Assembly (NCBI GenBank): GCA_025738555.1
Contig: JAOVFP010000005.1
Location: 5,890,001-5,954,000, forward strand
Reading direction: 5' to 3'
Length of the DNA stretch: 64,000 nt
Source of the DNA: Cyathus striatus
Lineage: Eukaryota; Basidiomycota; Agaricomycetes; Agaricales; Nidulariaceae
This document shows, in pieces, positions 10,475 through 21,458 of this stretch. Under the pieces are notes generated by a model. That model was given only the letters and a program-made list of their open reading frames with translations, was not told the DNA's origin and did not search any database. Each line of letters begins with the position of its first letter. The first letter of the stretch is position 1. A program made the position numbers and the translations under genes.

Positions 10475-11724
10475 GGGGCCTACAGATTTTGACGTTGCCC
10501 GGATTTTGACGTTGCTTTGGTGACATTGCCTGGCATTGCATGTGACATTGTGTGACATTGCGTGACATTGCTTATTTATTTTTGATGTTGCTACATATAT
10601 TAGTGCTGAGGTCCTGTGTTCAAGTCCCACTGTGTAGTTAGTAATAAATACAATAAATAAGTAGAATTGCATGAGATGGATGTTCTTTCATTTTAATAAT
10701 ATATATTACCACTGGATGGTGGGTGGGGAGAGGGTATAACAAATAATACTTACAATCCCACAGTGAAATACATATATTTTGTCACTTGTGTACAACATTT
10801 CTAATATTATTTAGATTTTAGCTGGCTGGTAGTTTTGTAAATTTATGATATATACTATTACTAATAACAAGTGGAGATTGGTAGAGATACATGCATTCTA
10901 CTCATTTTTATACAAGTTACAAAAATCTGAAAATAAGGATTTTGATGTTGCCTGTGACGTTGCCTGACATTGCCAATCTGAGAATTGACGTTGCTTGCGT
11001 TGCCAGACGTTGCCTGACATTGCAGACATTGCTGTGACATTGCCGTGACATTGCCAGACGTTGCCTGTGACATTGCTGACGTTGCCATCACGCATCACAC
11101 TACATTGATGTGTCTGTAGTATGTATGTGTTCTGCTCATGTTCTCTCCTTAATTCATTGTTCCTGCTCACTCTCTTCCACTTTCCATAAATTATACATCT
11201 TTGTACACTGTTCCGACCATACCCATCCCCTGCAACACTCAGAGCACTCAAAATAGCTTTACATCGGCATCGACGACAAGACCCTGAAGTTTTACAAGAG
11301 AACACTTGTCCCCTCGCAAACCTCAATACATTGGACTTTCTTACTAAGTTTTCTATTCATTTTTAATGCTTCACACTTTTCCTTTTACATCCTCCATCTG
11401 ATATAATTACCCTTACTTATTTTAGATTTATTGGTTTTTTCTAGTATAAATATTCTCTGTAGTTACACTACAGACAATCTAACCAAGTTTACTCCCTCTC
11501 ACCTTGGAACACCCCAGTCGGACAGATGTCTCGACGACTCACATATTTGTTTTTGACTAGGTGCACCCAACCAACTTACCACCTCTTCACGGGCACTGTG
11601 CTGCGCTGGCGTTGCTGTGGCGTTGCCTGGCGTTGCATGACGTTGCCGCGCGAGAATTGGCGTTGCCTCACTGGCAACGCCACGGCAACGTCAAAATCCG
11701 GGCAACGTCAAAATCTAGTAGCCC
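10475..11724. mobile_element. Non-autonomous inverted-repeat DNA transposon, 8-bp target duplication
   Basis: The 1250-bp element is bounded by identical 8-bp duplications, ATTTATAA, at 10467-10474 and 11725-11732. Its left end reads GGGGCCTACAGATTTTGACG. The right end reversed reads GGGCTACTAGATTTTGACG. Both continue TTGCCCGGATTTTGACGTTGC. Inside are three arrays of a short motif, RACRTTGCC or GGCGTTGCC (about 10488-10570, 10938-11090 and 11598-11665), like subterminal transposase-binding repeats. No transposase is encoded. Eight-bp duplications are made by hAT, P and KDZ/Zisupton-type elements. The GGG ends do not look hAT-like, so a KDZ-type parent is possible but unproven. Confidence 0.8.
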
Positions 11725-11732
11725 ATTTATAA

Positions 11733-12172
11733 GGTGAGCCCAATAACATCTCAGTCTGGATCCGGTAGACTTACTCTGAATTATGGTACAGTTCCGAACA
11801 AGGGTCAGATTAAGTTCTATGACTAGCGAGTGGCAAATAGAAAGCCAAACGTTACGACAGCCTGAGTTCTCGACAGTGACAACTTACCAACTATTACAAG
11901 TTGGTTTAATTCATATGTCCAAACTAGGAATACTTGGACTTTAACTTGCTTGAAAGTTAAGGAGATAAAGGTCATAAGCCACTGAACGAATCCATTAAGC
12001 ATATTGAACAATATGTCGCTCATACCAGGAAAAAGAAAACTTAGCATTCAATGGTAATCGCACGTACGGCGTTAACAGGAACCAAATTCAACCCTACTTC
12101 GCAGTGGCCCAGAGTGGCCCTCACTGTACCATCGGGATAAAAGAGACATTAAAATCCTACGTATCAATTACT
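11733..12172. other. Intergenic between transposon and tRNA-like array
   Basis: No gene is supported. The first bases, from GGTGAGCC on, should be the original upstream flank of the TENA-like gene before the transposon inserted. Confidence 0.35.
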
Positions 12173-14030
12173 GTGCTATGAGGAATCGAACCTATTTTAT
12201 CATGACATGATCATGTCCAGTGTAGCAAGTACACCACAGCATTGCCTTATATGTCCACTCGCGTATATCTACTTAGTATCCGGTTCTATCTCCGCATCTC
12301 AGTAGGTGCCCCTCCACTTTCTGGTAGCAGACTACTACAAGCCTGCAAAAGCAAAACGAGTATACAGTAAAACACACGGAAAAAACAGACGATACTTTGA
12401 TACCTTCAACTACCAATGGGTAAATATAGTGGCGCGGGCAGGAATCGAAACTATCTCATAATCTTCAGTGTAGCAATTACACTGCAGCGCCTTATACACT
12501 CCGTCCGTGTTTATCTACTTATTCGATTCTTCAGTATACACTCCTCCACGGTCGAAGCCAAGTTCAATATGTACACGAGATTCAATCTTGCAAGGGCCTT
12601 GCAAGAAATCTGGAAAAGCAGAACCAAACTAGTTCTTAATAGTGAGCCATGTAGAACACCAGGACAAAAGAGACGACAGGTCGATATATACGGCACAAAC
12701 AAGAATCGAACTTGTCTCATATTCTCCAAATGTAGCAATTACACTACAGTGCCTTACATGCCTAGCTCGCGTTTATCTATCCACCCAACCCCCCCATAGA
12801 TCTTCCCTCAAGGCCTCAAGCTTCAGCTTCAGTGTTTGAAGCAAAGATCGGCTTGTACACGAAATAGTGATAGATTATGTTCAGCAAAGCAGAATGAAAA
12901 CCTACTGGATCAGCCACGTATAAAATGGGACAAAACTTTGAACCGGCTTCAATATGGCGGCGTGGCGCTAACAAGCGTCGAAGATATCTTTCCAGTGTAG
13001 CAAGTACACCAAAGCGCCTTACATACCTACCTCATGTGTATCTACGTATCCGGTTCTATCTCCGCATCTTCAGCAGCTGCTATTCCACAGCCCATAGGCT
13101 GGTCGGTATTTGTGATACATAACGAGAGATGCAACAAAAGAAAAGCAAGTCTCAAGAACCTACAGCCGAGGCCTGATCGAGATCAAACAGTCAGTCAACC
13201 GCGTAAACACCGGTACAAAAAAAATGACAAATTTATCAGGACTTGCAAAGGTACCAACAGGAATCGAACCTGTCTCATATTCTCTAATATAGCAATTACA
13301 CTACAGCACCTTGTATAGCTCACCCTGCATTCGTTTACTTATCCAATTCTTCGTAGACGCTCCTAGGCGGTTTGAGGCCAAGCTCAACCTGTACACGAGA
13401 TCACAAGAGATTCTGCAAAACTAGAACAAGAACCTAGTTCTTAATAGTCAGCCACTGTGTACAACACCGGAACAAAAAAGAGGAAGCATCGTGTATAGCG
13501 CTTACAGGAATCAAACCTATCTTGTAGTCTAGTGTAGCAAGTACACCACAGCGCCTTATATTTCCTTCTCGAGATTATCCACTTACAACCCAATCCACAC
13601 GTCTTCAGTGGGAGCTCCACCGCACGAATACGCGAAATACCAACGAGAATAAGGACGGTTAGCCACGCGGGACAAAATATAATAATTCAAGCCGATATCA
13701 TGCGCCAACAGGATTCGAACCTGTCTCGGAGTCCCTAAAGTCTCCTATGTATCCATATCATATACACTACAGCACTTCGTACATTCTCCCCGCGCACATC
13801 ACCTATCGATTCATCAACATCTTCAGCGGGACTCCTTCACTACCTATATCCACGATCTATACATCAGATAGCTACATTCTGCATAAGCAGAATTCAACAT
13901 GGTAAGTCAGTATTGTATAGCACCGGAATAAAAAGAAATAGATCTCGAGCATGTAACAGCAGGATTCAAACCTATCCCGGGGCCCCCAAAGTTCCCAGAG
14001 CCCCGGGCATAGCCTAAACACTATCCTGCC
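12173..14030 (-). repeat. Tandem array of eight degenerate tRNA-like units
   Basis: Eight tRNA-like sequences on the minus strand recur every 205-285 bp: 12173-12246, 12431-12491, 12692-12753, 12964-13018, 13250-13310, 13497-13555, 13702-13775 and 13952-14030. Most have a GGCGC/GGTGC-type acceptor start, an A-box-like UAGUGUAAUUG or UGGUGUACUUG, and a B box (GGTTCGATTCC in the best copies) followed by the complementary acceptor strand. Spacers are also related, with recurring TATCTACTTATCCG and ACACCGG-ACAAAA strings. Copies 2 to 6 have lost most of the anticodon arm. Only the last two keep a plausible one, with loops CTTTAGG and CTTTGGG. The 5' half resembles tRNA-Gln. None looks like a normal functional tRNA. 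Confidence 0.7.
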
Positions 14031-14501
14031 TTATACACTCTTCCTGCGTTCATCATCTTATCCGATTCCATATCTCTGTGACTTCTACAAGATCATCCAG
14101 TCTGGAGCCTAAACCCTGCCTTATAATGAGCGTGATTGGAAAGAACATTCAGACGCGATTATCGTCGACAAAAATGATCACACACCATACACTATACCAC
14201 GTACCATCCTTCCTCGCTGCAATAAACCAAGAAACCCTAAGCATGAAATAATCTGCATTGGTCGTACACACCCGACCCTCAACGTCAAACATTAAAACCT
14301 CATCGAAAAGCGTTTGAAGTGGTATTAATAATAATGATAGCCGGTATCCCAAGCACAATATTCTCTAGCGAAGTATAGGAGTATGTCCGTGATGTGTGGC
14401 TAGTGGAAGGTCATGACTCTGAACTTGAATCCCGTTCCTTTCCTTTCGGTTCTGGAGGCACTATGCGTGAGTCATCTTCGGAGGGGGCGGAAGATGGAGG
14501 T
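14031..14501. other. Intergenic
   Basis: I see no supported gene. A 69-codon minus ORF at 14149-14358 has no family resemblance that I trust. Confidence 0.35.
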
Positions 14502-15315
14502 TCAGGGCTGGGTGATAGGGAGGATGATGAATCTGTAGCGCATATAAGGATCACAGGTGGGGAAGAGAGCAGCAGAGAACGCACCAGAAGACACTTGCCT
14601 CCGGGGCACAAGTTCAATCCGAGGAAACTTCAATGGTGTATCCTGAAACTCAGCCCAACCACCCCGCAAACCAATCTCTACCACACGCTCAAGTATCCTC
14701 GCAAGTTCACCGTTCCTACCAAGCAACCATAAGTCTCGCATCAACCAAAAAAAGAAAACCACAACCAACCTCTGCCGCTCCTCCTCAATCCCGTCTTCAA
14801 TCCCCCTCTCCAACCTCTCAACGCGTTCCATAACCTGCCCAACCTTCACACCAAGCTCCTCCAACTGATCATCCACATTCCCTCTGCGCCTCGTTTCGCT
14901 CCTCGCCGATCTCCAACTCTCACCAATAATCAGCCCCGCAGCAACAGCAAACAAAAAGCCCTCGGCAAGGGCGTTCGCGCCATTCTCTATGGCGCGCGTT
15001 TCGGAGAGCGGGCGGATGTGTTTAGCTGGCTCCCCGAGAAGGTTGGTGCGCATTTTGACTTCGGTGCGGTACATGAACTGCGCGAGGTTTATGCAGACTT
15101 TGCGGAATTGGTCGTGTCTGGTGAGATTGAGTTATGTTACATGATTGATATGGGGAAGGCAGGGGGGACGTACTGCCTTGCTTGCTCCTTTATCCTGGAT
15201 GAGATGGGCTTGGCTACTGTCTTGGAGGAAGGGAGCGTCATTTGAGCCATGGTTCTTCCCTTGCTTTGGGTGGACTCACTCGGATCAGCAGTGTTGCTAT
15301 TTTCGCGGAGGCCAT
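14502..15315 (-). CDS. OPA3: OPA3-like mitochondrial protein
   Basis: Three exons on the minus strand: 15315-15280 (12 codons, MASAKIATLLIR), 15220-15174 and 15117-14502, separated by introns of 59 and 56 bp with GTGAGT and GTACGT donors. The joined protein starts with a short hydrophobic, basic leader, then TVAKPISSRIKEQARQ and FRKVCINLAQ. After these come EVKMRTNLLGEPAKHIRPL and a glycine/alanine-rich membrane-like segment (FLFAVAAGLIIGE), then a coiled coil (LGVKVGQVMERVERLERG). This is the order found in the OPA3 family, mitochondrial membrane-associated proteins whose human member is mutated in optic atrophy 3. The C-terminal about 60 residues after the coiled coil are not conserved, and the true end may involve another intron. 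I chose the start because it is the first ATG with good context and it splices in frame. Confidence 0.85.
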
Positions 15316-15881
15316 GGTTGGGATTGTGGATATAGAGGTAGGGAGAGCAGCAGGAGAAGGAGATAGGTGAAAGTGAAGGCAAAGGTGAGGCAGATGCGAT
15401 GCTCGTTCCCGACGGAATGTGCGATCAGCGCCGGCCGACATTGTCAACGCGTGCCGGTTGTTTGTTTTGGGCATTTGATGAAAACAATGGAATACATCTC
15501 TACGCGTTGTTCACCTTCGCCGCCGCATTGTTCAAACGTTGTTACTGTGGCAATCTGTCTGTCTCCTCAGGGTGAATTATACGGTCCTCTATAATATATA
15601 TACAAATGAAATGCTCTCTTACTGTGACAAGATTTAATGGCGCACCCTGCGCTTGTATTTCCTCGCTGGAAGCCCGAACAACATTTCAAGGCATAAAAGA
15701 CAACTAGTAACTCTTGAGGATGAATGCTTCACATATCAGTCGCAATTATCACTTCTTGAGAAACCAAACGATTATAGTCAATTAATTCAGAATTAGAGTG
15801 CATAAGTCTGGCAGGATCATCTATAGCTTGTAGATACTGGAAACCCCCAAAAAAAATTGAAACCAACGGGTTGGAGCCTCA
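15316..15881. other. Intergenic, upstream of OPA3-like gene
   Basis: No gene is supported. It should contain the promoter of the minus-strand OPA3-like gene and the 3' flank of the tRNA-Glu. Confidence 0.4.
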
Positions 15882-15979
15882 TTCGAGTACGGGGAATCGA
15901 ACCCCGAGCTACCGCGTAAACACTTCGCAAGGTATACAATTATGAAAGGCGGTAATGTTAGCCGTTACACCATACTCGA
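15882..15979 (-). tRNA. tRNA-Glu (UUC) with 26-nt intron
   Basis: The minus strand gives a full cloverleaf. The acceptor stem is TCGAGTA/TACTCGA with an A discriminator. The D arm region is GGTGTAACGGCTAACAT, the anticodon stem CCGC/GCGG with loop CTTTCA-C (anticodon TTC), and the T arm CGGGG-TTCGATT-CCCCG. A 26-nt intron (TAATTG...GTTTA) sits in the canonical place after position 37. The body closely follows known fungal tRNA-Glu. Confidence 0.92.
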
Positions 15980-16524
15980 TGAAATTGAAACATATGTAAT
16001 GTGTATTGATGCATAGGGGTCGCATTTATCGGCATGCTCGCAGTCCCTTGAACCATTTCATTTTCTGTCCTTTTGTATTACCTAAAATCTGCTATTCTAA
16101 TGTCCAAGAGCGTAGCAGCTAACATTCATTGGTAATACTTGCCGAGCAGCCAAACGTATGCAAATTTCTCACCAGTTAATTGACTCCTTGGCAAGCATAC
16201 TGATCAGAATAGCCATTACCTACAGAAAGGCATGGCCCATGATAACGACAGCGCTATTAGTGCAGCATAGATAGTAGATAAAGCATAAAAACTAACTCCG
16301 TGGTAGCTCCGTGTCATTCGACCAAAGTACCCCTGAACCTTTCTAATTTCTAAATATATTTAATGCTCATTATATTATGGAGACCTCTGACAACCTTCTC
16401 AGATTCTTCAAGTAGAACGAACATTCATTTAACCATTGATAACTGGGGTAAAAACTTCTGCGTCTTTTAGAAAGAGTATTTGCTATTAGGATTCATTTCC
16501 AAGTCTGGCATTCAAGTATGGGCA

Positions 16525-16558
16525 GGGTAATCTTGGCCGTTACACCATACTTACTCGA
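16525..16558 (-). pseudogene. tRNA-Glu 5'-half fragment
   Basis: Minus strand TCGAGTAAGTATGGTGTAAC followed by GGCCAAGATTACC matches the acceptor and D-arm half of the intact tRNA-Glu about 600 bp away, with small changes. The sequence stops before the anticodon. Confidence 0.65.
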
Positions 16559-17115
16559 TGGTAACATGCACATTGGCACATGGTGAGTTAGTGGTGAGCA
16601 ACATTCACTGTAAACAATCCTGAGCACGAAGAAAAATGCGGTGTAAGATCTACATACACTCCACATTAACCAGTTTTGAAATTACATTACCCTTATGCTT
16701 AGTACTACTCTAATATCCGAGAGTATAGTGTAGCAGCTGATGCTCAAATACTATTCAGTTATATTTAGTAAAGTCGAATCCTAGCTGCTACACTTACTAT
16801 ATTTCCAGATAGAGTAAACCATACAAATTTTTACATCGTTATTTGTTCAATTTGTTATCACATATTGCCAGTGCAATGATAGGCGTTATGTAACATGGTT
16901 GTCCGTTAGATATATAAAGAGTAGGAAGTGTGGCACAGGAGGATTTTGACGTGACAATGAGATTTACACACTGAGCCTAAGGTGAAGGTTGATAGCAAGT
17001 GAGTGACTGCTACTGACGTATATTCCCTGGTCTATGTAGAATCTGCTTCTTTGTAATAGTATTTTCACTCACTTTGGAGAACTTCACTTACTTACGAGCC
17101 TACATCGTGAAGAAG

Positions 17116-17165
17116 TTGAGTAGGGTGTAATGCATGTAATAGCTTAGCATTACCGCCTTTCATAA
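17116..17165 (+). pseudogene. tRNA-Glu 5'-half fragment with insertion
   Basis: Plus strand TTGAGTAGGGTGTAATG, then a short insertion, then GCTTAGCATTACCGCCTTTC matches the 5' half of the tRNA-Glu through the anticodon loop CTTTCA. It lies in the opposite orientation to the intact gene. Confidence 0.6.
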
Positions 17166-17536
17166 GTCTCATATAAGTATGGATACTATTTATAAATGCT
17201 GTAGAATAAATTAAATGCAATTACTTTTATACATTTTACACATGTGTCCCTGTCACCACCTGTTTTGGTCAAGTGGTATTACTTAGTTGCAAAACAGACA
17301 GTAAGAGTAGTACTATAGTTCGTCAACTCAAAATTGGAAAGGGAGTGTGGAAGGAAAATGCATTAAGGGGGTTCACATGTGTATACCACAGATTCGATAT
17401 CACAAGATGCAACATCAGTCTGGGAAATAACCGCTCATTTACGCCTTAAGGGATAGGCAAAGTAAAGCATATAAACTAACTGTTTCGTAATAAAGTTGGG
17501 ATAAGTAATTAAGAGTGTTTATCGTCATCTCGATAT

Positions 17537-17590
17537 GGCACTGGTAGGATTTGAATTACAGCTTCAATGTAACCCATACACTATAGCACC
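17537..17590 (-). pseudogene. Dispersed copy of the tRNA-like array unit
   Basis: The minus strand reads GGTGCTATAGTGTATGGGTT, then AATTCAAATCC and CAGTGCC. It has the same acceptor, A-box and B-box layout as the array at 12-14 kb, but lies 3.5 kb away. Confidence 0.5.
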
Positions 17591-18367
17591 TGATATTACC
17601 TATATAATTAAATTTTCTTGTCCTATAGGCCATGTATACTTTTAATTGTAAATACAACCCTATACACACAAGTAGAGCACCGTAAAGGAGAATGAACTCG
17701 GAGTCACAGGGAAAGAAGAGTTGCGGCCGTAGAGTCATTGAAGTAATTTGGACCTTTGGTCATACCTACACGAGAATACCATTTTTCTGATTGTGTATGT
17801 GAATAGTGACATAAATTGGATATAAGTGAATGTCGTAAACTAAAGCCAGAACTGTACAAGTAATTTGACTTGCTTATTCTGACATAAGTAGTACTTATAT
17901 AACTTTACCTTTAATTGGGAAAGTAGTAATGTTGGTCATTACACTCAAGCAACAAGTAGCAACAAAGTACATAAAACAAGCAGAAAGGTAACCTTAAGCG
18001 TTACTAGCCATTGAAGCTTCGAAGACCTAATACTAAATGCTACAAACGAATAAGACGAAGGAAAACTGTGACAAATCACGGCTACAATATGCCGTCTGTG
18101 TCTTCTCCTACATATATTACAATGTTCGAGCTTTAGGAGGCTTTTCTCAAGTCCACCTCCATTGTGATGCCCAAGATGGGCATTCGTGTATGCATGCATG
18201 TAAACAGTGAACTAAACATGTCATTGAATTTGTGGAACAGGTCTGGGCATGGATATTTATCTTTGTTGTTGTTTTGTGGGCGACATTTTAACACCGTTTT
18301 CGGACATTGATTCATTCGGAAAGCATTCAAAGGTCATCATCGTGTCCACTTGCATCCACCAACTGTC

Positions 18368-21300
18368 ATGACCACCTTTCCACCCGAAATATGGCTCCAT
18401 ATTGGATCTTTACTGCCAGACGCCGTATTGCGAAGATTTCTGACCGTTAACAGGCCTCTCTATCACTTATCAATGATTGCTCGTCATCGTGTGCTCGACA
18501 TTCGCATTCGCGGAATGCCAAAGACTATGAGTGGAAAGCTGGATAACATCAGGTATGTTGCTACGCGCTTCAGAAGCATTTCTTACATGCACGTCGATAT
18601 AGGGACCGCAAGTTGAGCAAATACATCAGAATACTACGACTCAATTTTCGAACACCGATGGTCCTCCCGCCTGGCGAAAGTTCTGCGTTAGAGCCCGTGT
18701 TTTTGAATGCTCTATTAGACACGATCAAGGATTTGGATAAACTGGTTGAATTACACGTTGACGCGCAAGTCCAAATATATGAAAACCTTCAACCTTTCAT
18801 TACATCGATGTGGCAGTCTATTAGACTTGGCGACTCACATCTGAAGAACTTACACTTTCACGGCGACGTTCAAAATATCGCTAGTATGGTACCTCTGTAC
18901 ACAATCCAAGGACTACAAGAGATATATCTGAAGTTTACAAGGGCGAACACGGTAGTCACTAATGACCCTCAGTAAATAGCGAAGTCAAACACTAGTCAGA
19001 CAAAGTTGGTGACATGAAAATGTTCGACAATCCGTCGCGTTTTTCGACTATGATTTGACTATGAAAAGTCGGACACAAGTCACACATTCCACAATAAATT
19101 TAAATCTGTATGACTGTTGTTTGACATTTATAGGACCATTGTACAGTACTTTGTTTGACGAAAATGTGAATGATTTATGACTAGAATTTAACTGAGCTTG
19201 ACGCAAGTAGGACTAATGTTTACAAAATGTGTGGCTTGTGTTTGACTTATATTCTGTGGATATTTGGTGACTAATAGGTATTATATTGAGCTTAGGTACA
19301 TAAAACTACATAGAGGTTTCTCTAGGCAACGGAATACTACTGCAATAACAGACATTACATTGCCCACACCCATCCATCCATCCAACCACTATCACCAATC
19401 TTCAGCACCCCACTACACCCAATGTCTCTGACCTTCCCAAACTAACCTTAGTGGCCAACTGTAAGACGGACATAGATTTCTGAAAAAGAGAAGTGAGAAC
19501 TTCTATGCAGCCTGCACGAGGGAAAATGGATGGAAATACTCACAGAAGACATCGCAAAGAAAGGCAGGAGAACAGGGAAGGGAAATAAAACAAGAGTGCG
19601 AGCATGGGGGAGGGAAATGAGAGCTATATGGCCTGCATTGCGGAAGGTAGAAAGTAGTACTCACAGCAGGCACCACAAACAGAGAGACACAAGCACGGTG
19701 CTGGGGGATGGAAATAAAGCAAAAGCACCAAAGTACGAACTTGTAAGAAGAATAAAAGTCGTTCGCTGTAGGGAGATGAGAAGGCGGTAGAGGAAAGTCA
19801 AGGTCCGGGTCGTGCGTTGAGGGCACGACAGGGAAGGAATGGAAGGTTAAGTTGAGTTCAGACTTCGAAGATTTATTTGCTTATGGAGACGTGGCAAGCT
19901 TCAACTTATCACATGACCGGAACCACCGGCACGAAGCACGGCGGTGTTTAGAATGAATGACTTAATGAATTCCTTAACTTCTCGCCGCTTGCTCGTGGCT
20001 GAAGCGCTCATTCTTCCAAGTTAGATTATTTGTTAACTTCCAAGTACTCACTCGCTATCCCTTCTACATGCATTGATATATATACATTATTATAACAATG
20101 TAGTATACTTAGAAGTAGCTAACAATAAGTAGTATATAGTTAAGTCTTCATTAAGTCACTTCACAAACATGTATTCACCACCAACATGACTGCATCATTT
20201 ATTTGAGCTCGAAAACTAAATCCATACATTATCGTAATGAGCAGACCATAGCTGTAGCAATACCAGTAATGAATATGGCCATAATCCACATATGCATAAA
20301 CTACAGTCCTGCAGATCAACAGTGCAAGCATAATCCTAATTCTTAGCGGGAAGCTTGGTGTAGAGCGAAGTTGAAATGTATTGACATTAACTGACATAAT
20401 GTAGACTACTGTTTGACTACTGTATGACCATTGTGTAACTTACAAATGTACATTACAAGTTGAATTTGTGGACGTAACTAGTGTTCGACTTCGTTCGACT
20501 TTTGGTTCCCATGTTTGACATAAATTTGACTTTGTCTGACACCAATGTGATTTTGCTTTTTACTGAGAATGACCGGGACCCTTTATCGGGTACCATTTTG
20601 CCATTTTTGAATCACCACTCTCCAAGCCTTCATACGCTATCAATTGAAAGCCCAGAGAGCTGCAATAGTCATACCGAACACATGGGCCAAATTTTCAAGA
20701 AGCTAAAACATTTCCCGCATCTATATAAATTACAATTCAAATATGGCGGAACTGGAGACATCGATCCCAATGAATTTGTTGCCGGGGTCCATCACTTTTT
20801 TTCCAGACAATGGACTAGCCTAAAGTCCCTTACATTACGATTACACATGCAATTAGATGGACAACTACTATCGTCTTGGTTTTCTGAAGAATGGGCTTTT
20901 AACAACCTTCAGGTTGTAGATTTAAATTACATTAAAGGAGCTTCCCAAATTATCCTATCTCGCTGTCAAGATTCTTTGACGTCCTTAACTTATAGCCTCA
21001 CTAGTTTGGACAGCGACACTATCAAACTCATCAAAGGCTGTCCACAGCTCGCGACATTGACAGTCCATTCCCTCAGAACGGCATCTGATATATTTTGGTT
21101 ATTTGAAGCGTTGTCGTCGCTGTCATCATTGCAACATTTGATACTTCACTGGGACATGATTCCTACGCAAACATTTTACCACCAAATGGTACGCAAGTAC
21201 TAAACCATCTAATAACAGGACTATTTGATATATTATTTTCCTTAGGCAGCATTAAAGGATCGTTACGGGTCTTGTTCTTATCCTCAATGGAAACTTTACG

Positions 21301-21458
21301 ACATTAGCATCTATTGCAACAGTACGCCTGTAGATGTAAAAACGATGAAAGAAATCGCATATGCTATTCCTTCGGTACGAAGTTTCTGGGGGCAAGGTGA
21401 CATGGGAGTTGGCTACCGTTATTTCAACGGTGACGCTTTCATAGAAAGAAGTGTATAA
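18368..21458 (+). pseudogene. F-box protein gene interrupted by a transposon
   Basis: The start MTTFPPEIWLHIGSLLPDAV is a compact F-box, the SKP1-binding module of SCF ubiquitin ligases. Exon 1 (18368-18552) joins exon 2 (from 18603) across a 50-bp intron, giving NIRDRKLSKYIRILRL and then an LRR-like body. Exon 2 is cut at 18967 by a 1600-bp insertion and resumes at 20568. Removing the insertion and one copy of the 7-bp duplication restores the frame exactly (VVTNDRDPLSGTILPF). The body runs to a GTACGC donor near 21190, and a last exon ends GDAFIERSV at 21458. Apart from the insertion no stop or frameshift is visible, so the disruption looks recent. With the insertion, translation would end after about 20 further bases at TAA. 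Confidence 0.8.
18968..20567. mobile_element. Non-autonomous inverted-repeat transposon inside the F-box gene, 7-bp target duplication
   Basis: The 1600-bp element is flanked by AATGACC at 18961-18967 and 20568-20574. The ends form a 39-bp imperfect inverted repeat. Left is CTCAGTAAATAGCGAAGTCA...GTCAGACAAAGT. Right, reversed, is CTCAGTAAAAAGCAAAATCA...GTCAGACAAAGT. Many TTTGAC, TTCGAC and TATGAC words crowd the outer 300 bp on the left and 150 bp on the right, like subterminal transposase sites. A CCAT microsatellite lies at about 19367-19384. No transposase ORF is present. A 7-bp duplication is not the standard 8 of hAT or 9 of Mutator, so I do not name a superfamily. Confidence 0.85.

Larger units (their letters stand above)
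15980..18367. other. Gene-free stretch with tRNA-derived fragments
   Basis: No protein gene is supported over 2.4 kb. Three tRNA remnants can be seen and are listed separately: a tRNA-Glu 5' half at 16525-16558 (minus), another at 17116-17165 (plus), and a ninth copy of the tRNA-like array family at 17537-17590 (minus). The rest is AT-rich with nothing recognisable. Confidence 0.5.

Noticed and set aside
10898..11326. 142-codon minus ORF inside the transposon, rich in Cys, Arg and Met
   Set aside because: Half of it is the antisense of the GACGTTGCC array. It shows no domain and is not a transposase.
12173..14030. A CRISPR-like array
   Set aside because: Repeats are degenerate tRNA-like units of variable spacing in a eukaryotic genome, not short identical repeats with unique spacers.
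14149..14358. Minus ORF with a KDGTWY string that recalls Gypsy reverse transcriptase
   Set aside because: Only a few residues match and no neighbouring RT motifs are present.
19503..19826. 107-codon minus ORF inside the 1600-bp transposon as a transposase
   Set aside because: It is far too short, has no catalytic motif, and is biased by purine-rich sequence.
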